DNA of 45,988 nt from UBA4416 sp044340865 (GCA_044340865.1 JBIISW010000002.1:1-45988); one strand, 5' to 3'. Counted from the stretch's first letter, positions 16,957-25,974 are shown. A program made the numbers and translations. Notes: a model not told the origin generated them from the letters alone.

Positions 16957-17730
16957 TTAAAATAATCCAGCTGAAGTGGATTTTACCCAACCTTCATTAC
17001 CGTTTTCTAACTTGATATTAAGCCATTTGTCAGTTTGGTTTAATACAGAAACTTTAGTTCCTTCATGAAGACTGAACTTACTATCTGACAAGTCATTAGG
17101 TTCTGTATGTATTTTAATTTCATGTGATAAGATGATGGCAAAATGGGTTTGCTTTTTTAAATTGAGAGAAAAATAACCTAGTAACATCGAACAAACAAAG
17201 ACACAAAAACTTAATATGCTCACTATAAAACCTACTCTTTTAAAAATTAGAGACTTTGACATAATAAATAAGAATAATAAAGTCAAGGTAATAATTAAAC
17301 TAATGATGCTCATCCATGCCAAGCTTGTTGTTGTATAGTAGTTAGCAATAGTTGATTTAATCTCACTAATAAAATAGTTCCCCTTATTCTCAATTTTATC
17401 AATGGTTTTACTGTTTGCTATTTTTAAATTTACTTTTATGTCGTCGTCTTTAGGATTTAATTTGGCGGCTAATTCATAGTTGTAAATTGCTTTTCCTATT
17501 TGGTTTGTTTTTAAATAACAATTACCAAGGTTGAAATAGAGTTTATCTGATTCTTGATTTTTTGATAAAATTTGCTCGTAAATAGAAATAGCTTCGTTGA
17601 ATTTCTTTTGTGAATAAAGTTTTTCAGCTGATTCATAAGTTTCTCCTTGTGCAAACACTTTAGCAGACACAACAATTAACAGTAATACTAACTTCACTAT
17701 TTTTGTATTTAAATTTTTAAACGGATTCAT
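16957..17730 (-). CDS. batE: BatE: TPR and SH3 membrane protein
   Basis: A 257-residue protein: N-terminal signal or anchor (KLVLLLIVVSAKVFAQ), then two or three TPR repeats (ESAEKLYSQKKFNEAISIYEQIL, KLYFNLGNCYLKTNQIGKAIYNYELAAKLNP). Two transmembrane helices follow in the middle, then a C-terminal bacterial SH3 domain (IKIHTEPNDLSDSKFSLHEGTKVSVLN..WLNIKLENGNEGWV). This is the BatE layout of the Bacteroidota aerotolerance operon. The start at 17730 (MNPFKNLN) is preferred because it sits 7 nt after the batD stop; ATG 17760 would overlap batD by 23 nt. It is the last gene of the operon. Confidence 0.85.
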   Translation of the reverse strand: MNPFKNLNTKIVKLVLLLIVVSAKVFAQGETYESAEKLYSQKKFNEAISIYEQILSKNQESDKLYFNLGNCYLKTNQIGKAIYNYELAAKLNPKDDDIKVNLKIANSKTIDKIENKGNYFISEIKSTIANYYTTTSLAWMSIISLIITLTLLFLFIMSKSLIFKRVGFIVSILSFCVFVCSMLLGYFSLNLKKQTHFAIILSHEIKIHTEPNDLSDSKFSLHEGTKVSVLNQTDKWLNIKLENGNEGWVKSTSAGLF

Positions 17731-17737
17731 TTTTATT

Positions 17738-19570
17738 TTAGCGTTTAATTTGTTCTTCAATCTGTGAAATTAATTCTAAAGTATCTATGTAAACTTTGTT
17801 TAAATTGCCAGTTACAGAACTTGGAGCATATTTAGCATATTCGCACGTATTGAGTGTTTCAAGCAGTTGTTGAATAGTTTGTTCATTCACCTGTTTTGAC
17901 AATAACATATCTGAAATATTTTCTTTAGATAAATCGACAACAGACATATTAAATTTATCGCCAACATAATTATTTAATGCATTTAAAACTTCATTAAAAA
18001 ATAAATCTTTGTTTTTTAAATGTAAATGCTTTTCAGCGATAGACAATTGTTTTTTAGCCAATTTAGCTGCCTTTCGTTCTTTAACTAATTTCAAATTACT
18101 ATTAATTTTTATTTGGTTTTTCTTAAAAATTACAGCAAAGATAAAGCCTATCAAAGGGATTAGTAAAAATAAATAATGAGCTATAGATGAGAAAAATTCA
18201 TCTGCTTTATGTTTCAAATTTAAATCACCTGTCTTAATATAACGTAAATCATTTTCTGTTTCTTTTATTTCTTTTTTATTTGATGAAATGATTTGTGCAT
18301 TTGTTCCATCTCCTTCTAACACATGCAATGTTATTTCGGGTGATGGAATAGAAATGTATTTCTTTTTTGTGACATCAAAATAACTAAAACCCAACTCGCT
18401 TAATGTAAAATTTCCTTTTTCCCTTGGTATAATTAAATAATCATAGGTTTTGCTTCCACTCACGCCACCAATTGTTTTAATAGATTCATTTATTTTAGGA
18501 TCATAACTTTCGAAGCTCTCAGGTAAATTTAAATTCATAGGCTCTACGAGTTTAATATTTCCAGTGCCACTTATTGTAAATTTTAAATTAACAGCGTCAT
18601 TTGCTTTAACTTCGTTTTTACTGATATTCACTTTAAAACTAAAATCTCCAACAGCACCTGTAAAATCTTTTGGTCTATTATCAGTTGGCAAATCAATGAC
18701 CTCCACTTTTACAGACTTACTTTTTACTTTAACAGCAACATCCTCATAGCCACCAGCTCCAAAAAATTGTTCGAAAATATTACGTGGTTGCCTTTTAGTT
18801 TGACGTCTAACAATGCATTCCAATTCTACTGGATCAATCGTAATACTACCAACACGCTGAGGAAATAAGTAAACCTTATTATAATCAGCAACATAATAAT
18901 TGACTCCATTTACATTTTCTTGCTTTAAATTAATTTGCTGATTGCTATTTTCTTGTTGTGCCCAAAAACCATTGTATGGTGGGAATTTTACATTTTGAAA
19001 ACCACGTAAATCAACCCTCGAATAAACTTTTTGAGTAATGGTAATTTGTTCTCCTAAGTAACATTTTGTTTTGCTTAAAAATGTTCTTACAAACAAATCA
19101 TCTTGACTTAATTCGCTGGCATATTGATTTTTTTCCTTTCCTGAAGCTTGCTGTTGTGGTTGATTTTGCTGCTGTGGTTGAGGATTACCTTTTACTACAT
19201 CAATCACAATCGGTTTAGTTTCTAATTTTTGATTTCCAGACATCACGCTAGCCGAGCCAATGGTATACCTTCCTTCTACTTTCGCTAAAATATAAAATGA
19301 TAAGGTGGTGGATTGCGATACATTTCCATTAACCATGCTAATACTTTGACTTTGATTAGGGCCTGAATAAATTTCAAATCCTTTAAAGTTAGGATAGGTT
19401 AAATTACTGCCAGTGCCATTTAATGTAAACGCTACCGTAAAAACCTCGCCAATAGCCACTTTGTTTTTACTTACTTGAGCAGTAAATGCTGGCGTTTGTG
19501 CAAAAATATTAAAATGATACAATGCAAATTGTATAACGATTAAGAAAACTATGTTATGTTTTTTATTCAC
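17738..19570 (-). CDS. batD: BatD: oxygen-tolerance membrane protein
   Basis: A 610-residue protein with signal peptide (ending HFNIFAQ). It has several tandem immunoglobulin-like beta domains in the periplasm (FTAQVSKNKVAIGEVFTVAFTLNG; DDLFVRTFLSKTKCYLGEQITITQKVY; FKVNISKNEVKANDAVNLKFTISG). One transmembrane helix lies near residues 465-487, and a cytoplasmic helical tail follows. This is the standard BatD architecture. A Q/P-rich linker (QPQQQNQPQQQ) separates the first two domains. It probably scaffolds BatA/BatB in the inner membrane (family inference). Confidence 0.88.
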   Translation of the reverse strand: MNKKHNIVFLIVIQFALYHFNIFAQTPAFTAQVSKNKVAIGEVFTVAFTLNGTGSNLTYPNFKGFEIYSGPNQSQSISMVNGNVSQSTTLSFYILAKVEGRYTIGSASVMSGNQKLETKPIVIDVVKGNPQPQQQNQPQQQASGKEKNQYASELSQDDLFVRTFLSKTKCYLGEQITITQKVYSRVDLRGFQNVKFPPYNGFWAQQENSNQQINLKQENVNGVNYYVADYNKVYLFPQRVGSITIDPVELECIVRRQTKRQPRNIFEQFFGAGGYEDVAVKVKSKSVKVEVIDLPTDNRPKDFTGAVGDFSFKVNISKNEVKANDAVNLKFTISGTGNIKLVEPMNLNLPESFESYDPKINESIKTIGGVSGSKTYDYLIIPREKGNFTLSELGFSYFDVTKKKYISIPSPEITLHVLEGDGTNAQIISSNKKEIKETENDLRYIKTGDLNLKHKADEFFSSIAHYLFLLIPLIGFIFAVIFKKNQIKINSNLKLVKERKAAKLAKKQLSIAEKHLHLKNKDLFFNEVLNALNNYVGDKFNMSVVDLSKENISDMLLSKQVNEQTIQQLLETLNTCEYAKYAPSSVTGNLNKVYIDTLELISQIEEQIKR

Positions 19571-19612
19571 TTTTTTTTCAATTAACGTATCTCATTTATT
19601 CGGTACTAAGTA

Positions 19613-20392
19613 TTACCAATCTTTTTCAACTTTTATTTTTTGACCAGGATCTCCTTTTTTCTTTCTAAGTGATTGCATTTTTCGTTCGGAATTTTTTAAT
19701 GCATTCAACATCTTTTCAGCTTGTTCTTTGCTCATTTGAGGTTGTTGAGATTGTTCTTTTTGTTCATCATTTTTATTGTTGCCCTTATCCTTATCTCCTT
19801 TGTCTTTTTTATCTTCGGGCTTATCTCCATCCTTTTTTTGATCTTTATTCTTATCTTTATTTTTATCGTTTTTCTTTTGTTGATCTTGTTGCTTTTTTAA
19901 TTCTCGCTGAGCGTAAGCTAAATTATAACGCGTATCTTCATCCTTAGGATTAAGTTTTAAGGATTTTTTATATCCTAAAATAGCATCTTCAAAACTTTTT
20001 TGTTTCAACTTTGCATTTCCGTAATTGTGCCAAGCTTTCTGAATCGTATCTGCATTTGAAACAGATTTAGCAACTACTTCAAACTGTTGAGCTGCCTGAT
20101 CATAAACTAAATTTGCAGCCGAATCTTTTGTCATTTGTTTATTAGGAGTTGGAATTTTTCCAGCACTAATCCCTTCTGCTGTTTTGTATAAAGCATCTCC
20201 TAAATTAAAATTCGCTTTATAGTAATCTGGCTTTTCTTTTAATGATTTAGAAAAATAATTAGTAGCTTCCACTGGCTTACCTCCATGATAAGCGTCGTTT
20301 CCTTTTCTTAATGTCATTTTTTCTGTTTGCGACATACCACAAAAAGATAAAACTAAAAACAATACTATATAATTTATTCTAAAATTAGGCAT
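19613..20392 (-). CDS. batC: BatC: TPR protein with charged tail
   Basis: A 259-residue periplasmic protein: signal peptide (IVLFLVLSFCGMSQ), TPR repeats (KGNDAYHGGKPVEATNYFSKSLKEKPDYYKANFNLGDALY; AWHNYGNAKLKQKSFEDAILGYKKSLKLNPKDEDTRYNLAYA). A highly charged low-complexity Lys/Asp/Gln segment (about residues 165-215) and a short basic end (KMQSLRKKKGDPGQKIKVEKDW) follow. Start 20392 is preferred over 20410 because its ATG overlaps the batB stop by 8 nt, as is usual in this operon. Confidence 0.87.
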   Translation of the reverse strand: MPNFRINYIVLFLVLSFCGMSQTEKMTLRKGNDAYHGGKPVEATNYFSKSLKEKPDYYKANFNLGDALYKTAEGISAGKIPTPNKQMTKDSAANLVYDQAAQQFEVVAKSVSNADTIQKAWHNYGNAKLKQKSFEDAILGYKKSLKLNPKDEDTRYNLAYAQRELKKQQDQQKKNDKNKDKNKDQKKDGDKPEDKKDKGDKDKGNNKNDEQKEQSQQPQMSKEQAEKMLNALKNSERKMQSLRKKKGDPGQKIKVEKDW

Positions 20393-21434
20393 GAGGTGTT
20401 TTAAATACATTTAATTTTTTCCATAATTTGCTTACTCGCTCAGATATGAAAGATTCAATGACGAAAAATAATAAGGCAACCAATAAGAATAGTTGAAATT
20501 GATCTTCATAATCGCTGTACATTCTACTTTCCATTTCTTTTTTATCTAGCTCTCCTATTTTAGTAAGTATAGCATCCAAACCTATATCCGAACTGCTTGC
20601 TTGTACGTATACTCCTTTTGTTGTTTCTGCGATGTCTTGTAATATTTTTGCATCTAATTTTGTTACGATCGTATTTCCTGCATTATCCTTTTTGTAACCA
20701 GCTGCGTAACCATCTATGATATTGGGAATTGGAACACCTTCGGTTGATCCAACACCAATGGTATGAACGACAATATTTTTCTTGGATGCTTCTTCTGCAG
20801 CTGATACAGCACTTTCTGTGGCTTCTTCATTATTTTCACCATCTGTAATAACAACGATGGCTTTATTTTTCCCTTCATCTTTTCCAAAACTTTCTACGGC
20901 TTGATTTATTGCATCCGCAATGTTAGTACCCTGAGTTGGAACAATTTTAGTATTAATGCTTTCTAAAAATAATTTCGCTGAACTATAATCGGTTGTAATA
21001 GGTAATTGAACATACGCTTCTCCAGCAAAAACAATAATTCCTAAGCGATCTCCTTGCAATTTATCAATCATGTTTTCAATGGCCATTTTGGCTCTTTCCA
21101 AACGATTTGGTGATAAATCTTGAGCCAACATACTATTAGAAACATCCAAACAAACCATGATGTCGGCACCTTCACGTTTCACTTCCTGCATTTTTGAACC
21201 CGTTTGTAAATTGCATAAGCCAAAAATCAAAAAAGAAAAACCAATCAGATACAAAATAAACTTGGTTGTTTTTTTTGCAGAAGAAACATCTGGAATTAAT
21301 TGATTCATTAAACCCATTTCTCCTATTTTCTTTAAATTCTTTTTGCTGCGATAACTATACCATATAAAAATAGCAATGAATACAGGCAATAAGCCAAAGG
21401 CATAAAAGAATATGGTATTTTCAAATTTATACAT
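20385..21434 (-). CDS. batB: BatB: VWA-domain membrane protein
   Basis: A 349-residue protein with two N-terminal transmembrane helices, a von Willebrand A domain and a C-terminal transmembrane helix (FQLFLLVALLFFVIESFI). The VWA MIDAS motif DVSNSMLAQDLSPNRLERAK supplies the DxSxS metal site, with TDGENNEE as a later MIDAS loop. It starts on the base where the batA stop ends (TAATG), so it is translationally coupled. It probably acts with BatA as an inner-membrane complex needed for stress or oxygen tolerance (family knowledge). Confidence 0.9.
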   Translation of the reverse strand: MYKFENTIFFYAFGLLPVFIAIFIWYSYRSKKNLKKIGEMGLMNQLIPDVSSAKKTTKFILYLIGFSFLIFGLCNLQTGSKMQEVKREGADIMVCLDVSNSMLAQDLSPNRLERAKMAIENMIDKLQGDRLGIIVFAGEAYVQLPITTDYSSAKLFLESINTKIVPTQGTNIADAINQAVESFGKDEGKNKAIVVITDGENNEEATESAVSAAEEASKKNIVVHTIGVGSTEGVPIPNIIDGYAAGYKKDNAGNTIVTKLDAKILQDIAETTKGVYVQASSSDIGLDAILTKIGELDKKEMESRMYSDYEDQFQLFLLVALLFFVIESFISERVSKLWKKLNVFKTPHA

Positions 21435-22444
21435 TATGGTATGGCTTTAAAAACAAATCGTTTCAATAAAAATTCTAAGAGTAAACAAATGGCAGCTGCT
21501 AAGGCAAATGGTAAAAAGTGTTCTGATTTATTACTAAAATTCTTTTCGCTAATAATCGTTTTTTCTAACAAATCAATCTCTTTGTATGTTTTTTCTAAAC
21601 TCTCACGATCGGTTGCTCTAAAATATTTTCCACCTGTCATTTTACTGATTTGCGTCATTGTCGCATCATCAATGTCCACATCCACATAATCGTATTCCAT
21701 TTCTCCATTTGGATACAAGGCCACTGGCTGCAATGCTTTTCCTTTACTACCTACTCCAATGCAATATACCCTCACCCCAAATGTTTTTGCAATATCCGCA
21801 GCCGTTAGTGGTGCAATTTCCCCCACATTACTCACACCATCTGAAATTAAAATAACAACTTTGCTTTTCGCTTTACTGTCTTTTACGCGCGCCACACCAT
21901 CTGCTAATCCTAATCCAATGGCAGTTCCCTGATCTAGCATGCCGGCTTTTATATCGCCAAACATATTTTTAATAATTTTATGATCCGTTGTTAATGGGCA
22001 TTGTGTAAATGCCTCACCACTAAAAACGACTAAACCAATTTTATCGTTAGGTCTTGCATCAATAAAATCACCTAATACTTCTTTAGCTACTTCTAAACGA
22101 TTAGGTTTAAAATCTTTTGCAAGCATAGATAAAGAAACGTCTAAACTAACCACAATGTCAATTCCTTCTGTCTTTACATCTTTCCAACTGCTTCTGCTTT
22201 GTGGACGTGCAATGGCTAATATTAAAAATGATAATGCCACTAGTCTCAATAAAAATAAAACATGTCTGAATTTTGCTTTTAAGGAAGATTTGATTCCGTT
22301 AAATAAATTAAAACTTGAATAATTTAATTCTCCTTCATAGGTTTTTAATTTATATAGATACCACGCCAACATCATTGGTATGATTGCGAATAACCAAAAC
22401 CACTGTTTTTCTGCAAATTGTATGTCGTTATAATAATTAAGCAT
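21434..22444 (-). CDS. batA: BatA: VWA-domain membrane protein
   Basis: A 336-residue BatA, paralogous to the next gene product. Two N-terminal membrane helices (WFWLFAIIPMMLAWYLY; VLFLLRLVALSFLILAIA) precede a VWA domain with MIDAS DVSLSMLAKDFKPNRLEVAK and SDGVSNVGEI, and a C-terminal helix (FLPFALAAAICLLLEFLL) follows. The upstream neighbour is an inserted S23/IVP gene rather than the next bat-operon gene. Confidence 0.9.
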   Translation of the reverse strand: MLNYYNDIQFAEKQWFWLFAIIPMMLAWYLYKLKTYEGELNYSSFNLFNGIKSSLKAKFRHVLFLLRLVALSFLILAIARPQSRSSWKDVKTEGIDIVVSLDVSLSMLAKDFKPNRLEVAKEVLGDFIDARPNDKIGLVVFSGEAFTQCPLTTDHKIIKNMFGDIKAGMLDQGTAIGLGLADGVARVKDSKAKSKVVILISDGVSNVGEIAPLTAADIAKTFGVRVYCIGVGSKGKALQPVALYPNGEMEYDYVDVDIDDATMTQISKMTGGKYFRATDRESLEKTYKEIDLLEKTIISEKNFSNKSEHFLPFALAAAICLLLEFLLKRFVFKAIP

Positions 22445-22450
22445 TAAAAT

Positions 22451-22487
22451 AGTTGTGAGTTATTTGTTTTAAGTTGTTTGTCAGTTT
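22451..22487. repeat. left arm of imperfect inverted repeat flanking the S23/IVP gene
   Basis: Contains GTTGTGAGTTATTTG and AAGTTGTTTGTCAGTTT, which resemble in inverted form the AAAAACTAACAACTAATAAC block on the other side of the gene (22928-22950). The arms are degenerate and low-complexity, so the pairing is only suggestive. Confidence 0.35.
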
Positions 22488-22911
22488 ATTTTGATTTATT
22501 CTCTATTGAATTATATTTTGAACCTTTAATTTCTGTATTTTTTAAATATTTAATAAATCCAGAAATCATGCCTGCTATTTCTTCTATGTTAATTATTAAT
22601 TTCTCTTTATTATTGTCATCTACCAATTTTAATTCGTGTGCAATTATTAATTGTGTTTTTACTTCATATAAAGAACCTTTTGCAATTGATAAAAAGTTTC
22701 TAAACTCATTTGTTCCTCCTCTTCCAAATCCTTCGGCAATATTTGACGGTACAGAAATGGCTGCCCTTCTAATTTGGTCTTTTAAACCGAAATCTTTACT
22801 AAATAATGGCTCATACGTTATTTTGTATATATCAATAGCTAAGGCTTTAGATTTTTGCCAAGTAATAATATCTTCCAATTTTGTATATCCTTTATTTTTT
22901 TCTTCGTTCAT
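22486..22911 (-). CDS. four-helix-bundle protein, 23S rRNA intervening-sequence (S23/IVP) family
   Basis: A 141-residue all-helical protein with the family signature: YTKLEDIITWQKSKALAIDIYKIT, FSKDFGLKDQIRRAAISVPSNIAEGFGRGG, FRNFLSIAKGSLYEVKTQLIIAHEL. Relatives are encoded within intervening sequences of 23S rRNA in some bacteria, or as stand-alone genes; the Avd accessory protein of diversity-generating retroelements is structurally related. Here it interrupts the otherwise standard bat operon between batA and its usual upstream neighbour. Imperfect inverted repeats flank it. Its role is unknown, and there is no evidence it works with the Bat proteins. Confidence 0.88.
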   Translation of the reverse strand: MNEEKNKGYTKLEDIITWQKSKALAIDIYKITYEPLFSKDFGLKDQIRRAAISVPSNIAEGFGRGGTNEFRNFLSIAKGSLYEVKTQLIIAHELKLVDDNNKEKLIINIEEIAGMISGFIKYLKNTEIKGSKYNSIENKSK

Positions 22912-22927
22912 TTTTTAATAACGTAAT

Positions 22928-22950
22928 AAAAACTAACAACTAATAACTAA
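22928..22950. repeat. right arm of imperfect inverted repeat flanking the S23/IVP gene
   Basis: AAAAACTAACAACTAATAAC followed by TAAG runs into the stop codon (22947-22949) of the upstream bat-operon gene. It is the counterpart of 22451-22487. Confidence 0.35.
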
Positions 22951-23915
22951 GATCCAACAACTTTTATATCTTCTTCCCTCTTAGTTCCATTCACAAAATC
23001 AAATGCATTGTTTAATGTTAATGTATGTTCTGCTTCTATTGGAATTTGTTTTGCAAATTTTACAAAATCAGATAAGGTTAATATTTGATTCAATTTAGCT
23101 TTACTTTCACTATCAACTACCTGAGATTTAAATACTTTAATAATTTCATCCGAAGTTAATTCTAGTGCATTAATTTTAAATCGTTCTTCAATGTATAAAC
23201 GAATGGTATCTGCAATGGATGTGTAATATTCTTTCGTTTTATTCTCTTTCCAAATGGCTTCTGCTTTTATTTTTTCTAATGTTTGCAGAGCTAATAGGTG
23301 AGCCGGAATGTCTGGTTTGTTTTCAACCACTTCAACGGGTTTAGCTTTCGTTAATTTTTTAATAATTAAAATTAAAATAATCAGCGCAACCAAAATCGCT
23401 AATCCCCAATACGCATATGGTAAATACCATCGCCAATCAAATGGCTCGTCAAATGGTGCTTTAATATCTTTGACCTTTCCAATCGATGTATCTGTTGGAA
23501 CAGAGCGCACTTCAAGCATCAATAATTCTGTTAATTTAGGATTGGCAGTGTCTTTATTAATGATAAACTTAAAACTCGGAATGGCATAATAACCTGAATC
23601 AAATGACGTAATTAAAAGTTGTAGATGTTGTTGAATGATATCAGGATTATTTTTATCAGGAAATGTGGTATCTATTTTAGTGACGCTCAACACTTCAATT
23701 TGTTTGATGATGGTATCTTCAAAACTTGGCCATTCAATGGAAATGTTTTTTTCTTGCTTGGCATTGTAGTTCATGTAAATATCCAAACGCGTTTGTTCAC
23801 CAATACGCAATACATTTGTATCTAAAACTGCATGAACTTCAACCTGCGCATAATTTGCATACGGTATGAAGCCAAATACAAATACAAACGCGATGATATG
23901 TTTAATTTTATTCAT
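22947..23915 (-). CDS. Bat-operon membrane protein with N-terminal BatD-like domain
   Basis: A 322-residue protein: signal peptide (ending IPYANYAQ), a periplasmic Ig-like domain (VEVHAVLDTNVLRIGEQTRLDIYMNY) resembling those of BatD, one transmembrane helix (about 172-190, WGLAILVALIILILIIKKL) and a cytoplasmic helical domain (YYTSIADTIRLYIEERFKINALELTSDEII). The latter resembles the tail region of BatD and DUF4381-type proteins. It occupies the usual slot between the DUF58 gene and batA in Bacteroidota. It likely helps assemble the MoxR-Bat complex; no enzymatic motif. Confidence 0.82.
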   Translation of the reverse strand: MNKIKHIIAFVFVFGFIPYANYAQVEVHAVLDTNVLRIGEQTRLDIYMNYNAKQEKNISIEWPSFEDTIIKQIEVLSVTKIDTTFPDKNNPDIIQQHLQLLITSFDSGYYAIPSFKFIINKDTANPKLTELLMLEVRSVPTDTSIGKVKDIKAPFDEPFDWRWYLPYAYWGLAILVALIILILIIKKLTKAKPVEVVENKPDIPAHLLALQTLEKIKAEAIWKENKTKEYYTSIADTIRLYIEERFKINALELTSDEIIKVFKSQVVDSESKAKLNQILTLSDFVKFAKQIPIEAEHTLTLNNAFDFVNGTKREEDIKVVGS

Positions 23916-23968
23916 TAGTTAAATCCTTTTTTTCTCTTTGTATTTCCTACTATCTTTTCAGTTTTTTA

Positions 23969-24004
23969 AGTCCCTTCATTCTCTTCCATCCCTTCAATCC
24001 CTTC
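23969..24004. repeat. four degenerate 9-bp tandem units
   Basis: Successive units AGTCCCTTC, ATTCTCTTC, CATCCCTTC and AATCCCTTC form a pyrimidine-rich strand-asymmetric tract in the 91-nt gap between the DUF58 gene and the next operon gene. It is in the untranslated mRNA as a purine-rich GAAGGGA repeat. Confidence 0.6.
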
Positions 24005-24006
24005 CC

Positions 24007-24873
24007 CTACCTCTTTTTAAATAAATTCATTAAAGGTTTTATATAGCCTTCATGTGTAAAAATGGTTGCAAAATCAACGCCACTTTTATTAAATGTATTT
24101 TTAAGTTCAGCTTCAAATTTTAAATGGTTTGCTTTTTGTTGCGTCTGAAATTGCTTGCTACTCGTATCAACCCACATGGTTTTCCCAGTTTCATTATCTT
24201 TTAGTTTAACTAATCCAACATCAGGCAAAATGTTTTCATGCTGGTCGTTAATTCTTAAAGCCACTAAATCATGCTTTCTATTAGCAATTTTCATAGCATC
24301 AGAAAATGAATGATGGTCGTAGAAATCAGAAATTAAAAAACAAACGCTTTTCTTTTTGATAATGTTGGTTAAGTATTTCAACGCCAGTTCAATATTCGTG
24401 CCTGTTTGCTGTGGCTCACTGTTAATAAGCTCTCTAATGATTCTTAAAATATGAGATTTACCTTTTTTGGGTGGAATAAATTTTTCGATTTTATCACTAA
24501 AAAATATAACGCCAATTTTATCATTATTTTGTGACGCTGAAAACGCAATCACGGCGCACAATTCTGTAATTAAATCTTTTTTAAATTGTTTGTGTGTTCC
24601 AAATTTCCCACTGGCACTCACGTCTACTAAAATCATCACACTTAATTCGCGTTCCTCTTCAAATACTTTAACGTAAGGTGTTCTTAAGCGAGCTGTTACA
24701 TTCCAATCAATTGTTCTCACATCATCGCCAGGTGTGTATTCGCGCACTTCACTAAAAGCCATACCTCGCCCTTTAAACGCAGAGTGGTATTCACCAGAAA
24801 AAATCTGATTACTCAACCCTTTGGTTTTAATTTCTATTTTTCTTACTTTTTTTAGTAATTCGGCGGTTTCCAA
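24007..24873 (-). CDS. DUF58-domain protein of the MoxR-Bat operon
   Basis: A 288-residue protein with the DUF58 core: GRGMAFSEVREYTPGDDVRTIDWNVTARLRTPYVKVFEEERELSVMILVDVSASG. The fold resembles a VWA domain with an altered MIDAS (DVSASG). No signal peptide or membrane helix is seen, so it is cytoplasmic. In this operon type it always follows moxR and is thought to be remodelled by it together with the VWA proteins. The partner and substrate are unknown. Confidence 0.9.
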   Translation of the reverse strand: METAELLKKVRKIEIKTKGLSNQIFSGEYHSAFKGRGMAFSEVREYTPGDDVRTIDWNVTARLRTPYVKVFEEERELSVMILVDVSASGKFGTHKQFKKDLITELCAVIAFSASQNNDKIGVIFFSDKIEKFIPPKKGKSHILRIIRELINSEPQQTGTNIELALKYLTNIIKKKSVCFLISDFYDHHSFSDAMKIANRKHDLVALRINDQHENILPDVGLVKLKDNETGKTMWVDTSSKQFQTQQKANHLKFEAELKNTFNKSGVDFATIFTHEGYIKPLMNLFKKR

Positions 24874-24880
24874 TTTAATT

Positions 24881-24930
24881 AATGTTGAATTTTGAATTAT
24901 AAATGTTGAATTAAAAACTCATTCAACATT
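24881..24930. repeat. short direct and inverted repeats in the moxR-DUF58 gap
   Basis: AATGTTGAAT occurs twice (24881-24890 and 24902-24911) and once inverted as ATTCAACATT (24921-24930). The last two can form a 10-bp hairpin with a 9-nt loop in the operon transcript. No U-tract follows in the moxR reading direction, so it is not an obvious terminator; an mRNA processing or stability role is possible. Confidence 0.55.
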
Positions 24931-24952
24931 CAAAATTTATCATTTAAAATTT

Positions 24953-25945
24953 CTACGGTACTTCAACAGCGTTTAACAATTCATGAATGATATGTTCTGT
25001 TGTAATGTTTTCTGCTTCTGCTTCGTAAGTTAAACCAATGCGATGACGCATCACATCTAAACAAACAGCACGAATGTCTTCAGGAATGACATAACCTCTG
25101 CGTTTGATAAAGGCATAAGCTTTTGCAGCCAATGCTAAATTAATACTAGCACGTGGCGAACCACCATAAGAAATTAACGGCGCAAATTTTTCTAACTTAT
25201 AATCTTTAGGAAAACGCGTAGCAAAAACAATGTCAACAATATAACGTTCAATTTTTTCGTCCATGTAAACATCTTTCACAACGTTACGCGCATTTAAAAT
25301 ATCTTCTGGTTTTAAAACAATGTTTGCTTTTGGCATGCCTTCTCTCGAAATATTGGCTGCAATCACTTTGCGTTCATCTTCCTTAGTTGGATAAGTAATT
25401 ACCACTTTCAGCATAAAACGATCCATCTGAGCTTCAGGTAAAGGATACGTTCCCTCCTGCTCTACTGGATTTTGTGTGGCTAACACTAAAAATGGATTTG
25501 GTAATTTAAATGTTTCGTCGCCAATGGTTACTTGTTTTTCTTGCATGGCTTCAAGCAATGCAGATTGCACTTTTGCTGGAGCACGGTTAATTTCATCGGC
25601 TAATACAAAGTTGGCAAAAATTGGTCCTTTACGAATCGAAAACTGTTCTTGCTTTTGATTGTAAATCATGGTTCCAATCAAATCGGCAGGTAACAAATCG
25701 GGCGTAAATTGTATACGGCTAAATTTAGCATCAATACATGTTGCTAAGGTATTAATGGCTAATGTTTTTGCTAAACCCGGTACACCTTCTAATAAAATAT
25801 GTCCGTTGCTTAACAAACCAATTAAAAGCCTTTCAACCATGTGTTTTTGGCCAACAATCACTTTATCCATTTCAGATGTTAATACATCTACAAATGCGCT
25901 TTCACGTTGTATGCGCTCATTTAATTCTTTAATATCTACTACCAT
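24953..25945 (-). CDS. moxR: MoxR-family AAA+ ATPase
   Basis: A 330-residue AAA+ ATPase with Walker A LLEGVPGLAKT, Walker B VLADEINRAPAKVQSALLEAMQE, sensor ATQNPVEQEGTYPLPEAQMDRF and a GGSPRASINLALAAKA sensor-2 region. It is a chaperone-like ATPase, known from family studies to be encoded with VWA proteins that it helps mature. First gene of the minus-strand operon moxR-DUF58-(BatD-like)-[S23]-batABCDE. A -7 element TAACTTTG sits 21 nt upstream. Confidence 0.93.
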   Translation of the reverse strand: MVVDIKELNERIQRESAFVDVLTSEMDKVIVGQKHMVERLLIGLLSNGHILLEGVPGLAKTLAINTLATCIDAKFSRIQFTPDLLPADLIGTMIYNQKQEQFSIRKGPIFANFVLADEINRAPAKVQSALLEAMQEKQVTIGDETFKLPNPFLVLATQNPVEQEGTYPLPEAQMDRFMLKVVITYPTKEDERKVIAANISREGMPKANIVLKPEDILNARNVVKDVYMDEKIERYIVDIVFATRFPKDYKLEKFAPLISYGGSPRASINLALAAKAYAFIKRRGYVIPEDIRAVCLDVMRHRIGLTYEAEAENITTEHIIHELLNAVEVP

Positions 25946-25966
25946 AATTTTTTATATGAATGGGTG

Positions 25967-25974
25967 CAAAGTTA
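25967..25974 (-). promoter_or_regulatory. -7 promoter element of the moxR-bat operon
   Basis: TAACTTTG on the minus strand is an exact TAnnTTTG match 21 nt before the moxR start. No TTTG is seen at the -33 spacing. Confidence 0.5.

Noticed and set aside
19660..19900. Lysine/aspartate-rich repeat in batC as a tandem DNA repeat
   Set aside because: It is low-complexity coding sequence typical of BatC tails, without a regular DNA period.
22478..22918. Plus-strand ORF of 146 residues opposite the S23/IVP gene
   Set aside because: It is the antisense shadow of a gene with a clear family signature.
23960..24010. CRISPR-like array
   Set aside because: The 9-bp units are contiguous and degenerate with no spacers; no CRISPR array or cas gene is present anywhere in the window.
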